Source of the DNA: Acholeplasmataceae bacterium
GTDB taxonomy: Bacteria; Bacillota_I; Bacilli_A; Acholeplasmatales; Acholeplasmataceae
DNA: 27,830 nucleotides
Reading direction: 5' to 3'
NCBI GenBank assembly: GCA_023230825.1
Contig: JALNWO010000010.1
Location: forward strand, 1 to 27,830
A model generated the notes under the pieces. That model ran no database searches. It worked only from the letters and a program-made list of their open reading frames with translations, and was not told the DNA's origin. The first letter of the stretch is position 1. Every line of letters starts with the position of its first letter. Positions 1 through 7,792 of this stretch are shown here, piece by piece. Position numbers and translations under genes: made by a program.

Positions 1-123
1 AATGGGAATAATCCCAAAAAATGGGACTATCTGAATCCCAAAAAATGGGAATAATCCCAAAAAATGGGACTATCTGAATCCCAAAAAATGGGAATAATCC
101 CAAAAAATGGGACTATCTGAATC
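1..123. repeat. 43-bp tandem repeat, about 2.9 copies, of alternating TGGGA/TCCCA motifs
   Basis: Units start at 1, 44 and 87 and are identical where they overlap; the third breaks off after 123, and the array continues beyond the left edge. Each unit holds the motifs TGGGA and TCCCA alternately with spacers of 4, 5, 9 and 5 bases, so every neighbouring pair can form a 5-bp hairpin (for example TCCCA-AAAAA-TGGGA at 12-26 and 36-50). It could be a set of iterons for a replication or transfer protein, or a noncoding intergenic repeat. The function is inferred only from its position ahead of the mob genes. Confidence 0.9.
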
Positions 124-315
124 ACTACACCTTTGTTTTTGAGATACTTACATGAATAGTGTTAACTATTTCCTTATATATATATACTTAAATAGATTTA
201 ATATAAAATATATATAAAAGTCTGAATTCAAATTTAATACTTAAAACTAAAAATCCTTTTTTTTCTGCACTTCATCAATGTTTAAATATAGATTTTTAGC
301 TTTATAATAAAAGTT
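124..315. other. AT-rich intergenic stretch with a small palindrome
   Basis: No credible ORF is seen. It carries an inverted repeat AATAGT-GTTA-ACTATT at 155-170, followed by long runs of TA steps at about 172-235. Between the tandem repeats and the large hairpin it has the look of an easily melted origin segment, but no replication gene is in the window to support that. No promoter was found that I would stand behind. Confidence 0.4.
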
Positions 316-387
316 GCAAGATGTGTCTTTGTCTATACATATTCATACTTCATAGTATATAGACAAAGACGCCTCTTGCCTTTTTTT
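316..387 (+). repeat. 22-bp-stem inverted repeat followed by seven T (terminator-like, candidate oriT part)
   Basis: Bases 316-337 pair with 358-379 with one mismatch (322/373) and one G-T pair (324/371), around a 20-base loop, and 381-387 are all T. As RNA this is a strong intrinsic-terminator shape for something reading rightward from the repeat region. As DNA it is a long inverted repeat about 140 bp ahead of the relaxosome genes, the usual place for oriT. The inner arms contain GTCTATA and TATAGAC, the half-sites also seen in the palindromes at 471-488 and 17798-17817. Terminator and oriT readings cannot be separated from sequence alone. Confidence 0.6.
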
Positions 388-470
388 CAAAAAGGAGGAA
401 AAAATTCGGAACTCATTTTTTTACTTATATTGACTTTTTGTTCAACATTATTTTTTTATTTAAAAAATTA

Positions 471-488
471 TATAGACTTTTGTCAATA
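471..488. promoter_or_regulatory. Operator-like palindrome ahead of the mob/tra run
   Basis: TATAGACTTTTGTCAATA shares 14 of 18 positions, with identical geometry, with the stronger palindrome at 17799-17816. It ends 33 bp before the start codon at 522. A weak promoter candidate lies just upstream: TTG at 430-432 and TAttTTTt at 449-456, spacing 16. That would place this site near or just after the transcription start, a normal position for a repressor site. The binding protein is unknown. Confidence 0.4.
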
Positions 489-521
489 CAAATTAATAAT
501 TTGAAGAACGAAGTAATTGTA

Positions 522-854
522 ATGAGAATTGAAGAGCTTAAAAAAAAGCTCTGGAAAAACGAAGCTGAAAAAAGAGGAATATCATTAACACTATTTATTG
601 AAACTATGGTTGAAGGAAATTTAATGAGATTAGAAAGATCAGAATTAATAGACTTTTTAGAAAAGCAAGAAAATATCTTTTCTAAGATTCAAAATAACAT
701 AAATCAATTTGCACGAATAGCAAATACTTCGAAAAGTATAGATAATGAATTATTAATACAGTTTCAACAAAAATTAAACGAGATAGTATTGTTGAAACAA
801 GAACAAAATGAATCATTCAATAAAATTTATGAAATACTATATAAATATAAATGA
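522..854 (+). CDS. MobC-like relaxosome accessory protein
   Basis: A protein of 110 aa that probably binds oriT and helps the relaxase nick it. The segment around residues 50-66 (IFSKIQNNINQFARIAN) matches the conserved helix of Bacteroidota mobilisation proteins of the MobC relaxosome type, which usually read NNxNQIAR. The N-terminus is basic and helical, and the C-terminal half is a predicted coiled coil. The frame is open from an ATG at 438, but the first 28 codons there are AT-rich and unlike a protein, so the ATG at 522 (MRIEELKKKL) is chosen. It overlaps the relaxase start by 4 bp (ATGA), which suggests translational coupling. Family assignment rests on the motif, size and position. Confidence 0.75.
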   Translation: MRIEELKKKLWKNEAEKRGISLTLFIETMVEGNLMRLERSELIDFLEKQENIFSKIQNNINQFARIANTSKSIDNELLIQFQQKLNEIVLLKQEQNESFNKIYEILYKYK

Positions 855-2236
855 TTGTAAAGATTTTGAGTTCAGCTAGTGAAGAATTTCACGGAGTATT
901 ATATAACGAAAAAAAAATAAAAAATGAAACAGGAGAACTTCTACAAATGCAAAACTTTCCTTCACATATAAATTATGATTCAACTCAGCAAGAAGTTAGA
1001 AATTATTTCAGACTAATTTCCGGGGTTTCTAAAACAAAAACACCCCAGTTTCACGCTGTAATTTCGACTAGGTATAGAGATCATTCTTCAGAGCAATTGA
1101 AAATAATAGGTGAGTCTTTTATGGACTATATGGGTTACGGAAAGCAGCCATATATTATCGTATTTCATAATGATACTGACAATAATCACATTCACATTGT
1201 AAGTACAAGAGTTGATAAGAAATCGGGAAAAAAAATAAAAGACAATTACGAAAGAATTAAGGCTCAGAAAGCTATTAAAAAAGCTCTCAGTGATCTAGGT
1301 CTTCAAAAAGGAGATAAAATCAAAACTGATTTAGATAATTTATTAAAATACAACTACCAAAGCATTTCACAATTAAAAAGACTATTAAGTCTTTCTGGAT
1401 TAAAATTAGAAGATAAAAATGGCGAAGCAATTGTTTTCGAAAATGGTGCTGCAATTGCTAATATTACGAATAATATCAAATTCAACTCTGGGGATCTGAA
1501 TCGAAAGAAACAGATTAAGGCTATTCTTTATAAATACAAAGATATATATTCAAATCAAGCATTTAGAACAGTAGATAATAGAAATTACAAAGAATGGCAA
1601 ACAGATAAAAAATGTAATCCTATAATAAACTGGGAAAGTGAACTAAGTCGTAAACTACATGACAAATTCGGACTAGAGATTGAGTTTCATTTCAAAGACG
1701 ATAAAACACCGTTTGGTTACACGGTTTTTGATCATTCTCACAATACTATATGGAAGGGAAGTGAAATTGAAAAAATATCTAAAATTTTTTCATTCACAGA
1801 GAAAATGATCGATAAGGCTGAATTTGAAAAAATAAACAATTTTAACATAAACTCTAAAGATAAGAAAGAGGCTATTATCAATTATTTTGCTGAAAAAGGA
1901 ATCAATGTAGAGAACTACATGATTTTCTTCAATAATAAAAGCTTTTCAACTGAATCAATTGAAAAGGTAAAATTTAATTTTAATGGCAGCAATAAAAAAG
2001 TCAAATATATAATTGACGAAGAGCAATTCTACATTGGGTCTTACCAATCGCTTTTTGGGAAGCATCAAGAGCATCAAGAGTCTCAAACTTCTTCTCAAAA
2101 TACAAAATCTAATATCGATAAAATATTAAAATCATTAGCAGATATATCCAATGAATTTTTGACGCCTACATATACGTCAAATAACACAGATGACTATAAT
2201 AGAAAGAAGAAAAACAAAAAAAGAAGAAAAAGATGA
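851..2236 (+). CDS. Relaxase / mobilisation nuclease
   Basis: A 461-aa DNA-nicking relaxase that should cut one strand at oriT and stay covalently bound to it during transfer. The metal-binding motif HxDx4HxH is clear: H106, D108, H113, H115 (HNDTDNNHIH). The N-terminal 120 residues form the nuclease domain, with tyrosines near residues 42 and 52 as candidates for the nucleophile. The C-terminal 300 residues are lysine-rich and not recognisable. The protein ends in an extreme basic tail (RKKKNKKRRKR, residues 451-461), which suits a type IV secretion signal or DNA contact. It overlaps its neighbours by 4 bp on both sides. The family is the Bacteroidota relaxase/mobilisation nuclease group, and its closest subfamily is not determined here. 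Confidence 0.9.
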   Translation: MIVKILSSASEEFHGVLYNEKKIKNETGELLQMQNFPSHINYDSTQQEVRNYFRLISGVSKTKTPQFHAVISTRYRDHSSEQLKIIGESFMDYMGYGKQPYIIVFHNDTDNNHIHIVSTRVDKKSGKKIKDNYERIKAQKAIKKALSDLGLQKGDKIKTDLDNLLKYNYQSISQLKRLLSLSGLKLEDKNGEAIVFENGAAIANITNNIKFNSGDLNRKKQIKAILYKYKDIYSNQAFRTVDNRNYKEWQTDKKCNPIINWESELSRKLHDKFGLEIEFHFKDDKTPFGYTVFDHSHNTIWKGSEIEKISKIFSFTEKMIDKAEFEKINNFNINSKDKKEAIINYFAEKGINVENYMIFFNNKSFSTESIEKVKFNFNGSNKKVKYIIDEEQFYIGSYQSLFGKHQEHQESQTSSQNTKSNIDKILKSLADISNEFLTPTYTSNNTDDYNRKKKNKKRRKR

Positions 2237-2874
2237 TAATCACATTCGCAACACAAAAGGGTGGTGCAGGTAAAACTACGCTAGCCATAGCATTCAGTAA
2301 CTATCTTAAAATTCTCAATCCTGAATTAGAGATTAATGTTTATGATTATGATTATCAACGTTCTTTTTATGAGAAATGGAAAACAGATAAATTAGGCGAA
2401 AGACCTCCATTATATGATGTTAAATATATAGATGATACAAACCCATTAAGTATTGAACAGATATGGAATTTAGAGGAAAGTGATGCATACACAATTATCG
2501 ATCTTCCAGGTTCTCTAGATATTGAATATATGCCATTGCTTATGTACAGTAACTATATAATCATTCCTTTTGAATATAGCGATGTCAGCACACATTCAAC
2601 ACTTACATTTAATGAGTTTCTCAATGAGATTGACACTCAATCAGAACGAATTTTCATTCGTTCAAAGTATGACAAATCATACAATTATGTTAATCAATTA
2701 TCATTAGACGAAAAACTTAAATCTTATGGATTATTGATTAAAAATCCGGTATACAAAAGAAATATCCTTCAAAAAATAGATACAACTGGATTAAACTATG
2801 ATCAAAAATACGCTATTAGAAAGGCGTTTAATGAAATTATTGAAAAAATTAAACATGATAAAAGCATAATATAA
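2233..2874 (+). CDS. ParA/MinD-type ATPase (TraA-like)
   Basis: A 213-aa P-loop ATPase with the deviant Walker A motif KGGAGKTT at residues 9-16, right at the N-terminus as in ParA/Soj. A hydrophobic strand ending in IIDLPG (about residue 90) fits the second nucleotide motif. Bacteroides conjugative transposons carry a similar ATPase, TraA, at the head of the tra genes. It may position the transfer machinery or the element DNA. No ParB partner gene is seen; the next gene encodes an acidic membrane-anchored protein that could be a partner, but that is a guess. The start overlaps the relaxase stop by 4 bp. Confidence 0.88.
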   Translation: MIITFATQKGGAGKTTLAIAFSNYLKILNPELEINVYDYDYQRSFYEKWKTDKLGERPPLYDVKYIDDTNPLSIEQIWNLEESDAYTIIDLPGSLDIEYMPLLMYSNYIIIPFEYSDVSTHSTLTFNEFLNEIDTQSERIFIRSKYDKSYNYVNQLSLDEKLKSYGLLIKNPVYKRNILQKIDTTGLNYDQKYAIRKAFNEIIEKIKHDKSII

Positions 2875-2879
2875 ATAAA

Positions 2880-3443
2880 ATGGGAAAATTTATTTTATTA
2901 ACGTTTTGTGTTTTGGTTGTTTATTACCTAATAAATATAATTTATGATCTTTTTTTCAAAAAAGACAAATCAAAACAAAAAAATGATGAGCCCGAAATTG
3001 TAATTTTCGACGAAGACACAGTTCACGATATTCAACAGGTAACTATTGATGATGTTGAGAATATAACGACACCCTCATCATTTGACTCAGAAAACTATTA
3101 TTTGAATTCAGACGAAAATCCAGATGATTTTAAATATGATACAGAACCAGATTTAGAGTCAATTTCTAATGATAATCAAGAAGTAGATCAATCTATTCTA
3201 AAAGATTATTCTACTTCAAATGAAAATCTAATTCTAAAAAGAAATGCTTTTGAGGATGGTGATGACCCAGATTTATCTGATGAAACTGAAGACACTTCCA
3301 CTTTCGGAGATTCACTAAACCATAATAAGGGATTCCAAAAAGAGCTATTTAAAAAAGCTCTCAAGAACTCAATGGATAGAGTATATGTAAGTGAAGTTGC
3401 AAAAGACGGTACAAGAATTTATGCAGTCAAAACGGCTGTTTAA
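2880..3443 (+). CDS. Membrane-anchored acidic protein of the tra operon, function unknown
   Basis: A 187-aa protein with one N-terminal membrane segment (about residues 3-24), a short basic stop (FFKKDKSKQK), then a long Asp/Glu/Ser/Asn-rich, probably disordered tail in the cytoplasm. The last 40 residues (from about KGFQKELFKKAL) are more ordered and basic, and may be a small folded or binding module. It starts 5 bp after the ParA stop. Its place between the ParA-like gene and traE matches the short, poorly conserved traB-traD genes of Bacteroides elements, but I do not recognise a family. Confidence 0.7.
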   Translation: MGKFILLTFCVLVVYYLINIIYDLFFKKDKSKQKNDEPEIVIFDEDTVHDIQQVTIDDVENITTPSSFDSENYYLNSDENPDDFKYDTEPDLESISNDNQEVDQSILKDYSTSNENLILKRNAFEDGDDPDLSDETEDTSTFGDSLNHNKGFQKELFKKALKNSMDRVYVSEVAKDGTRIYAVKTAV

Positions 3444-3481
3444 TTATATTAATTTTTTTATTAACTAAATCTTTTTTTAAA

Positions 3482-3808
3482 ATGAACAAAAATTTCATTA
3501 CAAATTCAAATCGAACTTTAAAGTTCGGAACCCTGATGCTATTGTTTTTCTTCGCAGGAACTTTCGCAATAGCTTCAACAGGTGCTGGTGCTCTGCAAGA
3601 TGCAGCTAACACAATTTCGGGTTACATGGCTAACTTGAAATTGTTGATTTATGCTATAGGTGGAATCGTTGGTCTTGTCGGCGGTGTTCGGATCTATAAC
3701 AAATGGGTTAACGGAGATCAGGACATCAACAAAGAAATCGTTGGATGGGGCGGTGCTGCTGTTTTCATCATTACTGTACCGTCATTCCTTGATGCATTTT
3801 TCACATAA
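3482..3808 (+). CDS. traE: TraE-like pilin/VirB2-type protein (DUF4134)
   Basis: A 108-aa small membrane protein with a signal-like first hydrophobic segment (about residues 16-33, ending AIASTGAG), a second membrane helix (LLIYAIGGIVGLVGG, about 54-68), a conserved NKWxNGDxDINKEIVGWGG stretch and a final helix. This layout is the DUF4134/TraE family of Bacteroidota conjugative elements, thought to be the pilin-like VirB2 equivalent. A 38-bp AT-rich gap precedes it. traF follows after one base, the usual pairing in these systems. Confidence 0.88.
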   Translation: MNKNFITNSNRTLKFGTLMLLFFFAGTFAIASTGAGALQDAANTISGYMANLKLLIYAIGGIVGLVGGVRIYNKWVNGDQDINKEIVGWGGAAVFIITVPSFLDAFFT

Positions 3809-3809
3809 G

Positions 3810-4082
3810 ATGGCTTACAGGGTATTCAAGGGGCTTCAAAAGCCCCTTGTATTTTTCGGTTTGAAGGACAAGTATATTTATTATTCCGCAGGTGCTGCGC
3901 TTGGTTCCTTACTTCTTGGTGCAATATTATCTTCAATTTTTGGAGTATTAGCATTATTATTTGCTGTGGGAATAGGAGGTGCAATTATCTCATTTATATT
4001 TAAAATTCAAGATAAAAAAGGACTTTACAACAAAACTAAAAACACAGATCAAATTCACATTATAAACAAACAGAAGTTTTAA
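3810..4082 (+). CDS. traF: TraF-like membrane protein (DUF4133)
   Basis: A 90-aa protein that begins with a cytoplasmic segment (MAYRVFKGLQKPLVFFGLKD), followed by two adjacent membrane helices (about residues 28-68) and a basic tail. That pattern fits DUF4133/TraF, the VirB3-like partner of the VirB4 ATPase. The frame is open from 3660, but everything before 3810 overlaps traE in another frame. The ATG at 3810, one base after the traE stop, gives the family start. traG begins 1 bp after its stop. Confidence 0.85.
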   Translation: MAYRVFKGLQKPLVFFGLKDKYIYYSAGAALGSLLLGAILSSIFGVLALLFAVGIGGAIISFIFKIQDKKGLYNKTKNTDQIHIINKQKF

Positions 4083-4083
4083 A

Positions 4084-7000
4084 ATGGCAAGCAGAAAAAA
4101 AATATTGTTTAAAGAACCATACATTGGTTTTGATAAAAAAAATAGTGAAAATATACCATTCGACATTTTGATTGGTTATGCAGGAAATCCTATTATTGGT
4201 ATCAAAATAAGCAATAAAGTTCTTCAATATTCAGCTGATCCTGACAGTTACTTTAACTATCATGCTATTCTAAACCAAATCGTTACAACTATTGGTGAAG
4301 ATCGCGTAATTCAGAAACTTGATATTTTTACAAAACGAAAATATATTCCTGAACCATCAGCAAATTTTCTTCAAAATCAATATTCTGAACATTTCTCAGG
4401 ACGTGAATTTAAAAGAATTGATACCTATCTCTTTTTTACCGAAAATCTTAAAAATGAAAAAGGGAAATATAATCCAAATGATAAATCTTATAATGATTTA
4501 GTTGATAAGGTTCAAAAAGTGTTCATGATTTTAGACCAAAATGAATTAAGTCCAAAATATTGTACATCTAAAGAAATAGACAATCTTTATGTTTCTCTAC
4601 TTACGATGAATTTTAAAGAGATTCCATCTTATGATAATATAAAGTCAAATGATGAATATTTAAAAATTGGCGAAAAATATGTAAAAGTCATTACACTTAT
4701 AGATACCGAAAAAATTGAAATTCCTTCTGAGATTGAACCTTATAGTACTATTGGTGGTCAGAGTAACGTCTCTGATACAGCTGTAGATAATTTCACATTC
4801 CTTAATGACCTAAATGATTATGAAACTTTAGTTTATAATCAAGTTATAAATATACCAAATCAGGCACAAAAAACAAGAGATTTAGGTAAAAAGCAAAAAA
4901 AGCATGAAGGTGCTGCATCTAATTCACCTTCAAATCTAATAATGGCTAATGAAATAGCTGATTTATTAACTTTAATAGAAGCCGATGGACAATTAATTGT
5001 AAACACGCATTTTTCAATAGCTTTCTCAACAAATTCTAAAGACAAACTTGATGAATTAAATTCACAACTAGAAAACAAACTATTTCTAAAAGGAATCATA
5101 TCATCTAAAAGCGCATACAACCAATTCGAATTATTTAGAGCCTTATTTCCGGGAAATGCAGCTGCAGAATTACAAGATTATGATCTTTTCTTAACTACAA
5201 GTGAAGCAGCCTTATGTTTTTTTTTTAAAGAAAAATATCCAGAAAGTGAATCTTCAAATATATTCCTCCAATTCACAGACAGACAAGGTGTACCACTAAA
5301 AATAGATTTATCTGATTTACCAATGAAACAGGGAAGAATAAATAACAGAAATAAATTTGTACTTGGTCCAAGTGGTTCCGGTAAATCATTTTTAATGAAC
5401 AACATCATTGAGCAATATCTTCTTTATAATTATGATGTAGTAATTGTTGATACTGGAGATTCTTATTCTGGCACGTGTGAGTACAAAAATGGAAAATACA
5501 TTAAATATACAGATGAAAATCCAATCACAATGAATCCATTTTCTATACCAGAATCAGAATTCAATATTGAAAAAACTGATTTTCTAACAAATTTAATATT
5601 TCTTATTTGGAAAGGTGCTGATGCAGATATGACAACTACTCAGCGAACAATTCTAGATAAATTAATTTCGTCATATTATCATTCATATTTTAAAGGACAA
5701 ACAAATTGGTTCCAAACAGTTGAAACTGAAAGGTTACTTTTCTTTTTAAAACAGTTTAATATTTATGAAGATGATATTATAGATGAAATAAATGAAAATT
5801 CCTCAAATCATAAAACACATTATGATATTTTAGAAATCGCTTTTGATGCAACAAATAAAGATATAAAATCCGCATATCGAAGAAAAGCAAAAGAGCTACA
5901 TCCCGACCAAAATCAATCAAATTATAATTCAGATAAATTTAACAGACTTCAAGATGCATACAGCACTTTAATAGACGAAACCAAAAGAAAGGTATATGAT
6001 GAAACGCATTTAATTCTAGTTAAAAAAAATGAAGTTATAAAACGTCCTGAAACTAAAAACGAATGGGAAATAGCGATAAGAACTAAAGCAATTCAAAAAA
6101 TAAAAGAAATTGAAAATGAGTTGAAAGTCACATCACTTTCATTTAATACTCTTTATGAATATAGTGAGAAATTTCTACCACTCTTTCTCAATAATAAAAA
6201 ACATAAGATTACAGATGAAGAATTTAATTTAAGAACTTTTCACTTAGTTCTTGCAGACTTCTATAAAGGAGGTAGATATGATAGAACATTAAATGAGACG
6301 GCTGACAGGACTTTGTTTGATGAAGAATTGATTGTTTTTGAAATTGATAATATTAAAGATAATCCAACTCTTTTCCCTATTGTAACTCTCATTATCATGG
6401 ACACTTTCATTCAAAAAATGAGATTAAGACAAAATCGCAGAAAAGCACTCATCATTGAAGAAGCCTGGAAAGCAATTGCTTCAAAATTAATGGGAGGTTA
6501 TATAGTTTATTTATACAAAACTGTCAGGAAATTTTGGGGTGAAGCTATTGTAGTAACTCAAGAATTAAACGATATTATCGGTAATGCAGTTGTCAAAGAT
6601 AGCATTATTAGCAATTCTGATACTTTTATACTATTAGATCAAACAAAATTCAAAGACAATTTCACTTCTATTGCTGAAATTCTCTCATTAAATAAAGTTG
6701 AGCAAAACAAAATCTTTACAATCAACAACTTACAAAATAAATATGGAAGATCTAAGTTTAAAGAATTTTATTTGAAAAGAGGTAGTTACGGTGAAGTTTA
6801 CGGTAACGAAGTCTCTGTAGAGCAATATCTTACTTACACGACTGAAAAACCTGAAAAAGTAGCCCTATCATATTATCAGCAAACAACTAAAAGTCACGAA
6901 GAAGCAATTAAGGCTTTTGTTGAAGATTCAAAATCATTCAATTCAGGTGTTGCTGAAATGATTCCTTTAATTAATCTTATTAAAGGACGTTTAACTAAAG

Positions 7001-7140
7001 AAGCATTGAACTTTTACAATGAAAGATTAAGTGCTAATCAAAATGTAAACATTTTGAAAATAATCGAATCTGAAATGTTAGAAAGGAATTTGTCATTTAA
7101 CGAATTAATAAATCAACATAAATATGAAAATGTCTATTAA
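4084..7140 (+). CDS. traG: TraG conjugation ATPase (VirB4 family) with an inserted J domain
   Basis: The 1018-aa motor ATPase of the transfer channel. The N-terminal 400 residues are the TraG/VirB4 amino domain. Walker A is GPSGSGKS at 428-435 and Walker B is KALIIEEAW at 787-795, followed by the conserved VirB4 stretch KTVRKFWGEAIVVTQEL. Family members I know of in Bacteroidota are nearer 800-850 residues. The extra length is in the linker between the Walker motifs, where residues 579-640 form a textbook J domain: HYDILEI start, basic helix II, HPD at 606-608, and KFxxLQDAYSTLxDxxKRxxYDE at the end. The reading frame is continuous through it. J domains stimulate Hsp70 (DnaK), so this ATPase may recruit host DnaK. 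The gene overlaps the next by 17 bp. Confidence 0.95.
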   Translation: MASRKKILFKEPYIGFDKKNSENIPFDILIGYAGNPIIGIKISNKVLQYSADPDSYFNYHAILNQIVTTIGEDRVIQKLDIFTKRKYIPEPSANFLQNQYSEHFSGREFKRIDTYLFFTENLKNEKGKYNPNDKSYNDLVDKVQKVFMILDQNELSPKYCTSKEIDNLYVSLLTMNFKEIPSYDNIKSNDEYLKIGEKYVKVITLIDTEKIEIPSEIEPYSTIGGQSNVSDTAVDNFTFLNDLNDYETLVYNQVINIPNQAQKTRDLGKKQKKHEGAASNSPSNLIMANEIADLLTLIEADGQLIVNTHFSIAFSTNSKDKLDELNSQLENKLFLKGIISSKSAYNQFELFRALFPGNAAAELQDYDLFLTTSEAALCFFFKEKYPESESSNIFLQFTDRQGVPLKIDLSDLPMKQGRINNRNKFVLGPSGSGKSFLMNNIIEQYLLYNYDVVIVDTGDSYSGTCEYKNGKYIKYTDENPITMNPFSIPESEFNIEKTDFLTNLIFLIWKGADADMTTTQRTILDKLISSYYHSYFKGQTNWFQTVETERLLFFLKQFNIYEDDIIDEINENSSNHKTHYDILEIAFDATNKDIKSAYRRKAKELHPDQNQSNYNSDKFNRLQDAYSTLIDETKRKVYDETHLILVKKNEVIKRPETKNEWEIAIRTKAIQKIKEIENELKVTSLSFNTLYEYSEKFLPLFLNNKKHKITDEEFNLRTFHLVLADFYKGGRYDRTLNETADRTLFDEELIVFEIDNIKDNPTLFPIVTLIIMDTFIQKMRLRQNRRKALIIEEAWKAIASKLMGGYIVYLYKTVRKFWGEAIVVTQELNDIIGNAVVKDSIISNSDTFILLDQTKFKDNFTSIAEILSLNKVEQNKIFTINNLQNKYGRSKFKEFYLKRGSYGEVYGNEVSVEQYLTYTTEKPEKVALSYYQQTTKSHEEAIKAFVEDSKSFNSGVAEMIPLINLIKGRLTKEALNFYNERLSANQNVNILKIIESEMLERNLSFNELINQHKYENVY

Positions 7141-7792
7141 AATATCCTTAATAGCTGTATTGCTCTTTGTTATGATGCCTGTAGCAGCGCAAAATTTATA
7201 TTTTGACCCTATTACTACGCTTGCACTTAAAGGTTATTCTGATAATTTAAAAAATAAGCAAAATGAAACTATTGAACAGCAAACGAAGCTACAACAAGCA
7301 CAAGCATTTGTAGCAAGTCAAATGGCTTGGGCAAATGACTTACAAAATAAAATTTACAAAGGTCTAAGAGAAGTTTCGGGAACGGTGCAGAACGGGGTTC
7401 AATTAGTACGAATTTATGAAAATGTAAACAAATGTATATCATACACTGGAGATATTGCTGATGTAGTTGCTGATAATCCGGAATTTGCAGTTTTCGGTGC
7501 TAAATCAACAGGATTGGCATGGCAAACAATCACAGAAATTTCTGTTGAAATTACAGATATACTACAAGAAGGAGCAACTAACTTGGCATATTCTGGAGAC
7601 AGATATAAGTTTCTTTATGAAATTGACCAGAAGCTCACAAGGCTTAGAATTATACTCCTACAAATTAAAATAGATATAGAAAGAGCTGTAAATCTAGGTT
7701 TCTGGCGAGCAATAAATCCTTTCCAAGGATACATCAATACGGATAAAGATATTGTGGAAAATATTATGTACCAATATAAACATATGTTCTAA
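7124..7792 (+). CDS. Secreted TraI/TrbJ-like tra protein 1 (DUF4141-like), carries C-terminal tag
   Basis: A 222-aa protein with a signal peptide ending VAAQ (about residues 1-23), then a largely helical, Gln/Asn-rich mature part starting NLYFDP. The position directly after traG and the FDP start resemble the TraI/DUF4141 and TrbJ/VirB5-like proteins, which act in the periplasm or at the pilus tip. The middle segment (DIADVVADNPEFAVF) has counterparts in the next two gene products. The last 16 residues (DKDIVENIMYQYKHMF) match the ends of other secreted proteins in this window. It overlaps traG by 17 bp; the second in-frame ATG at 7130 is an equally possible start. Confidence 0.75.
   Translation: MKMSIKISLIAVLLFVMMPVAAQNLYFDPITTLALKGYSDNLKNKQNETIEQQTKLQQAQAFVASQMAWANDLQNKIYKGLREVSGTVQNGVQLVRIYENVNKCISYTGDIADVVADNPEFAVFGAKSTGLAWQTITEISVEITDILQEGATNLAYSGDRYKFLYEIDQKLTRLRIILLQIKIDIERAVNLGFWRAINPFQGYINTDKDIVENIMYQYKHMF

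Noticed and set aside
1..123. CRISPR-like array
   Set aside because: The whole 43-bp unit repeats without unique spacers, and no cas genes are nearby. It is a plain tandem repeat.
438..521. Upstream extension of the MobC-like protein to an ATG at 438
   Set aside because: The added 28 residues are Phe/Ile/Leu/Asn-rich translation of AT-rich leader, cover the operator-like site, and do not fit the family start at 522.
3660..3809. Longer TraF start inside traE
   Set aside because: It lies in another frame of traE. The ATG at 3810 directly after the traE stop gives the family N-terminus.
5178..5408. Minus-strand ORF within traG
   Set aside because: Antisense shadow of the Walker A region of the ATPase gene.
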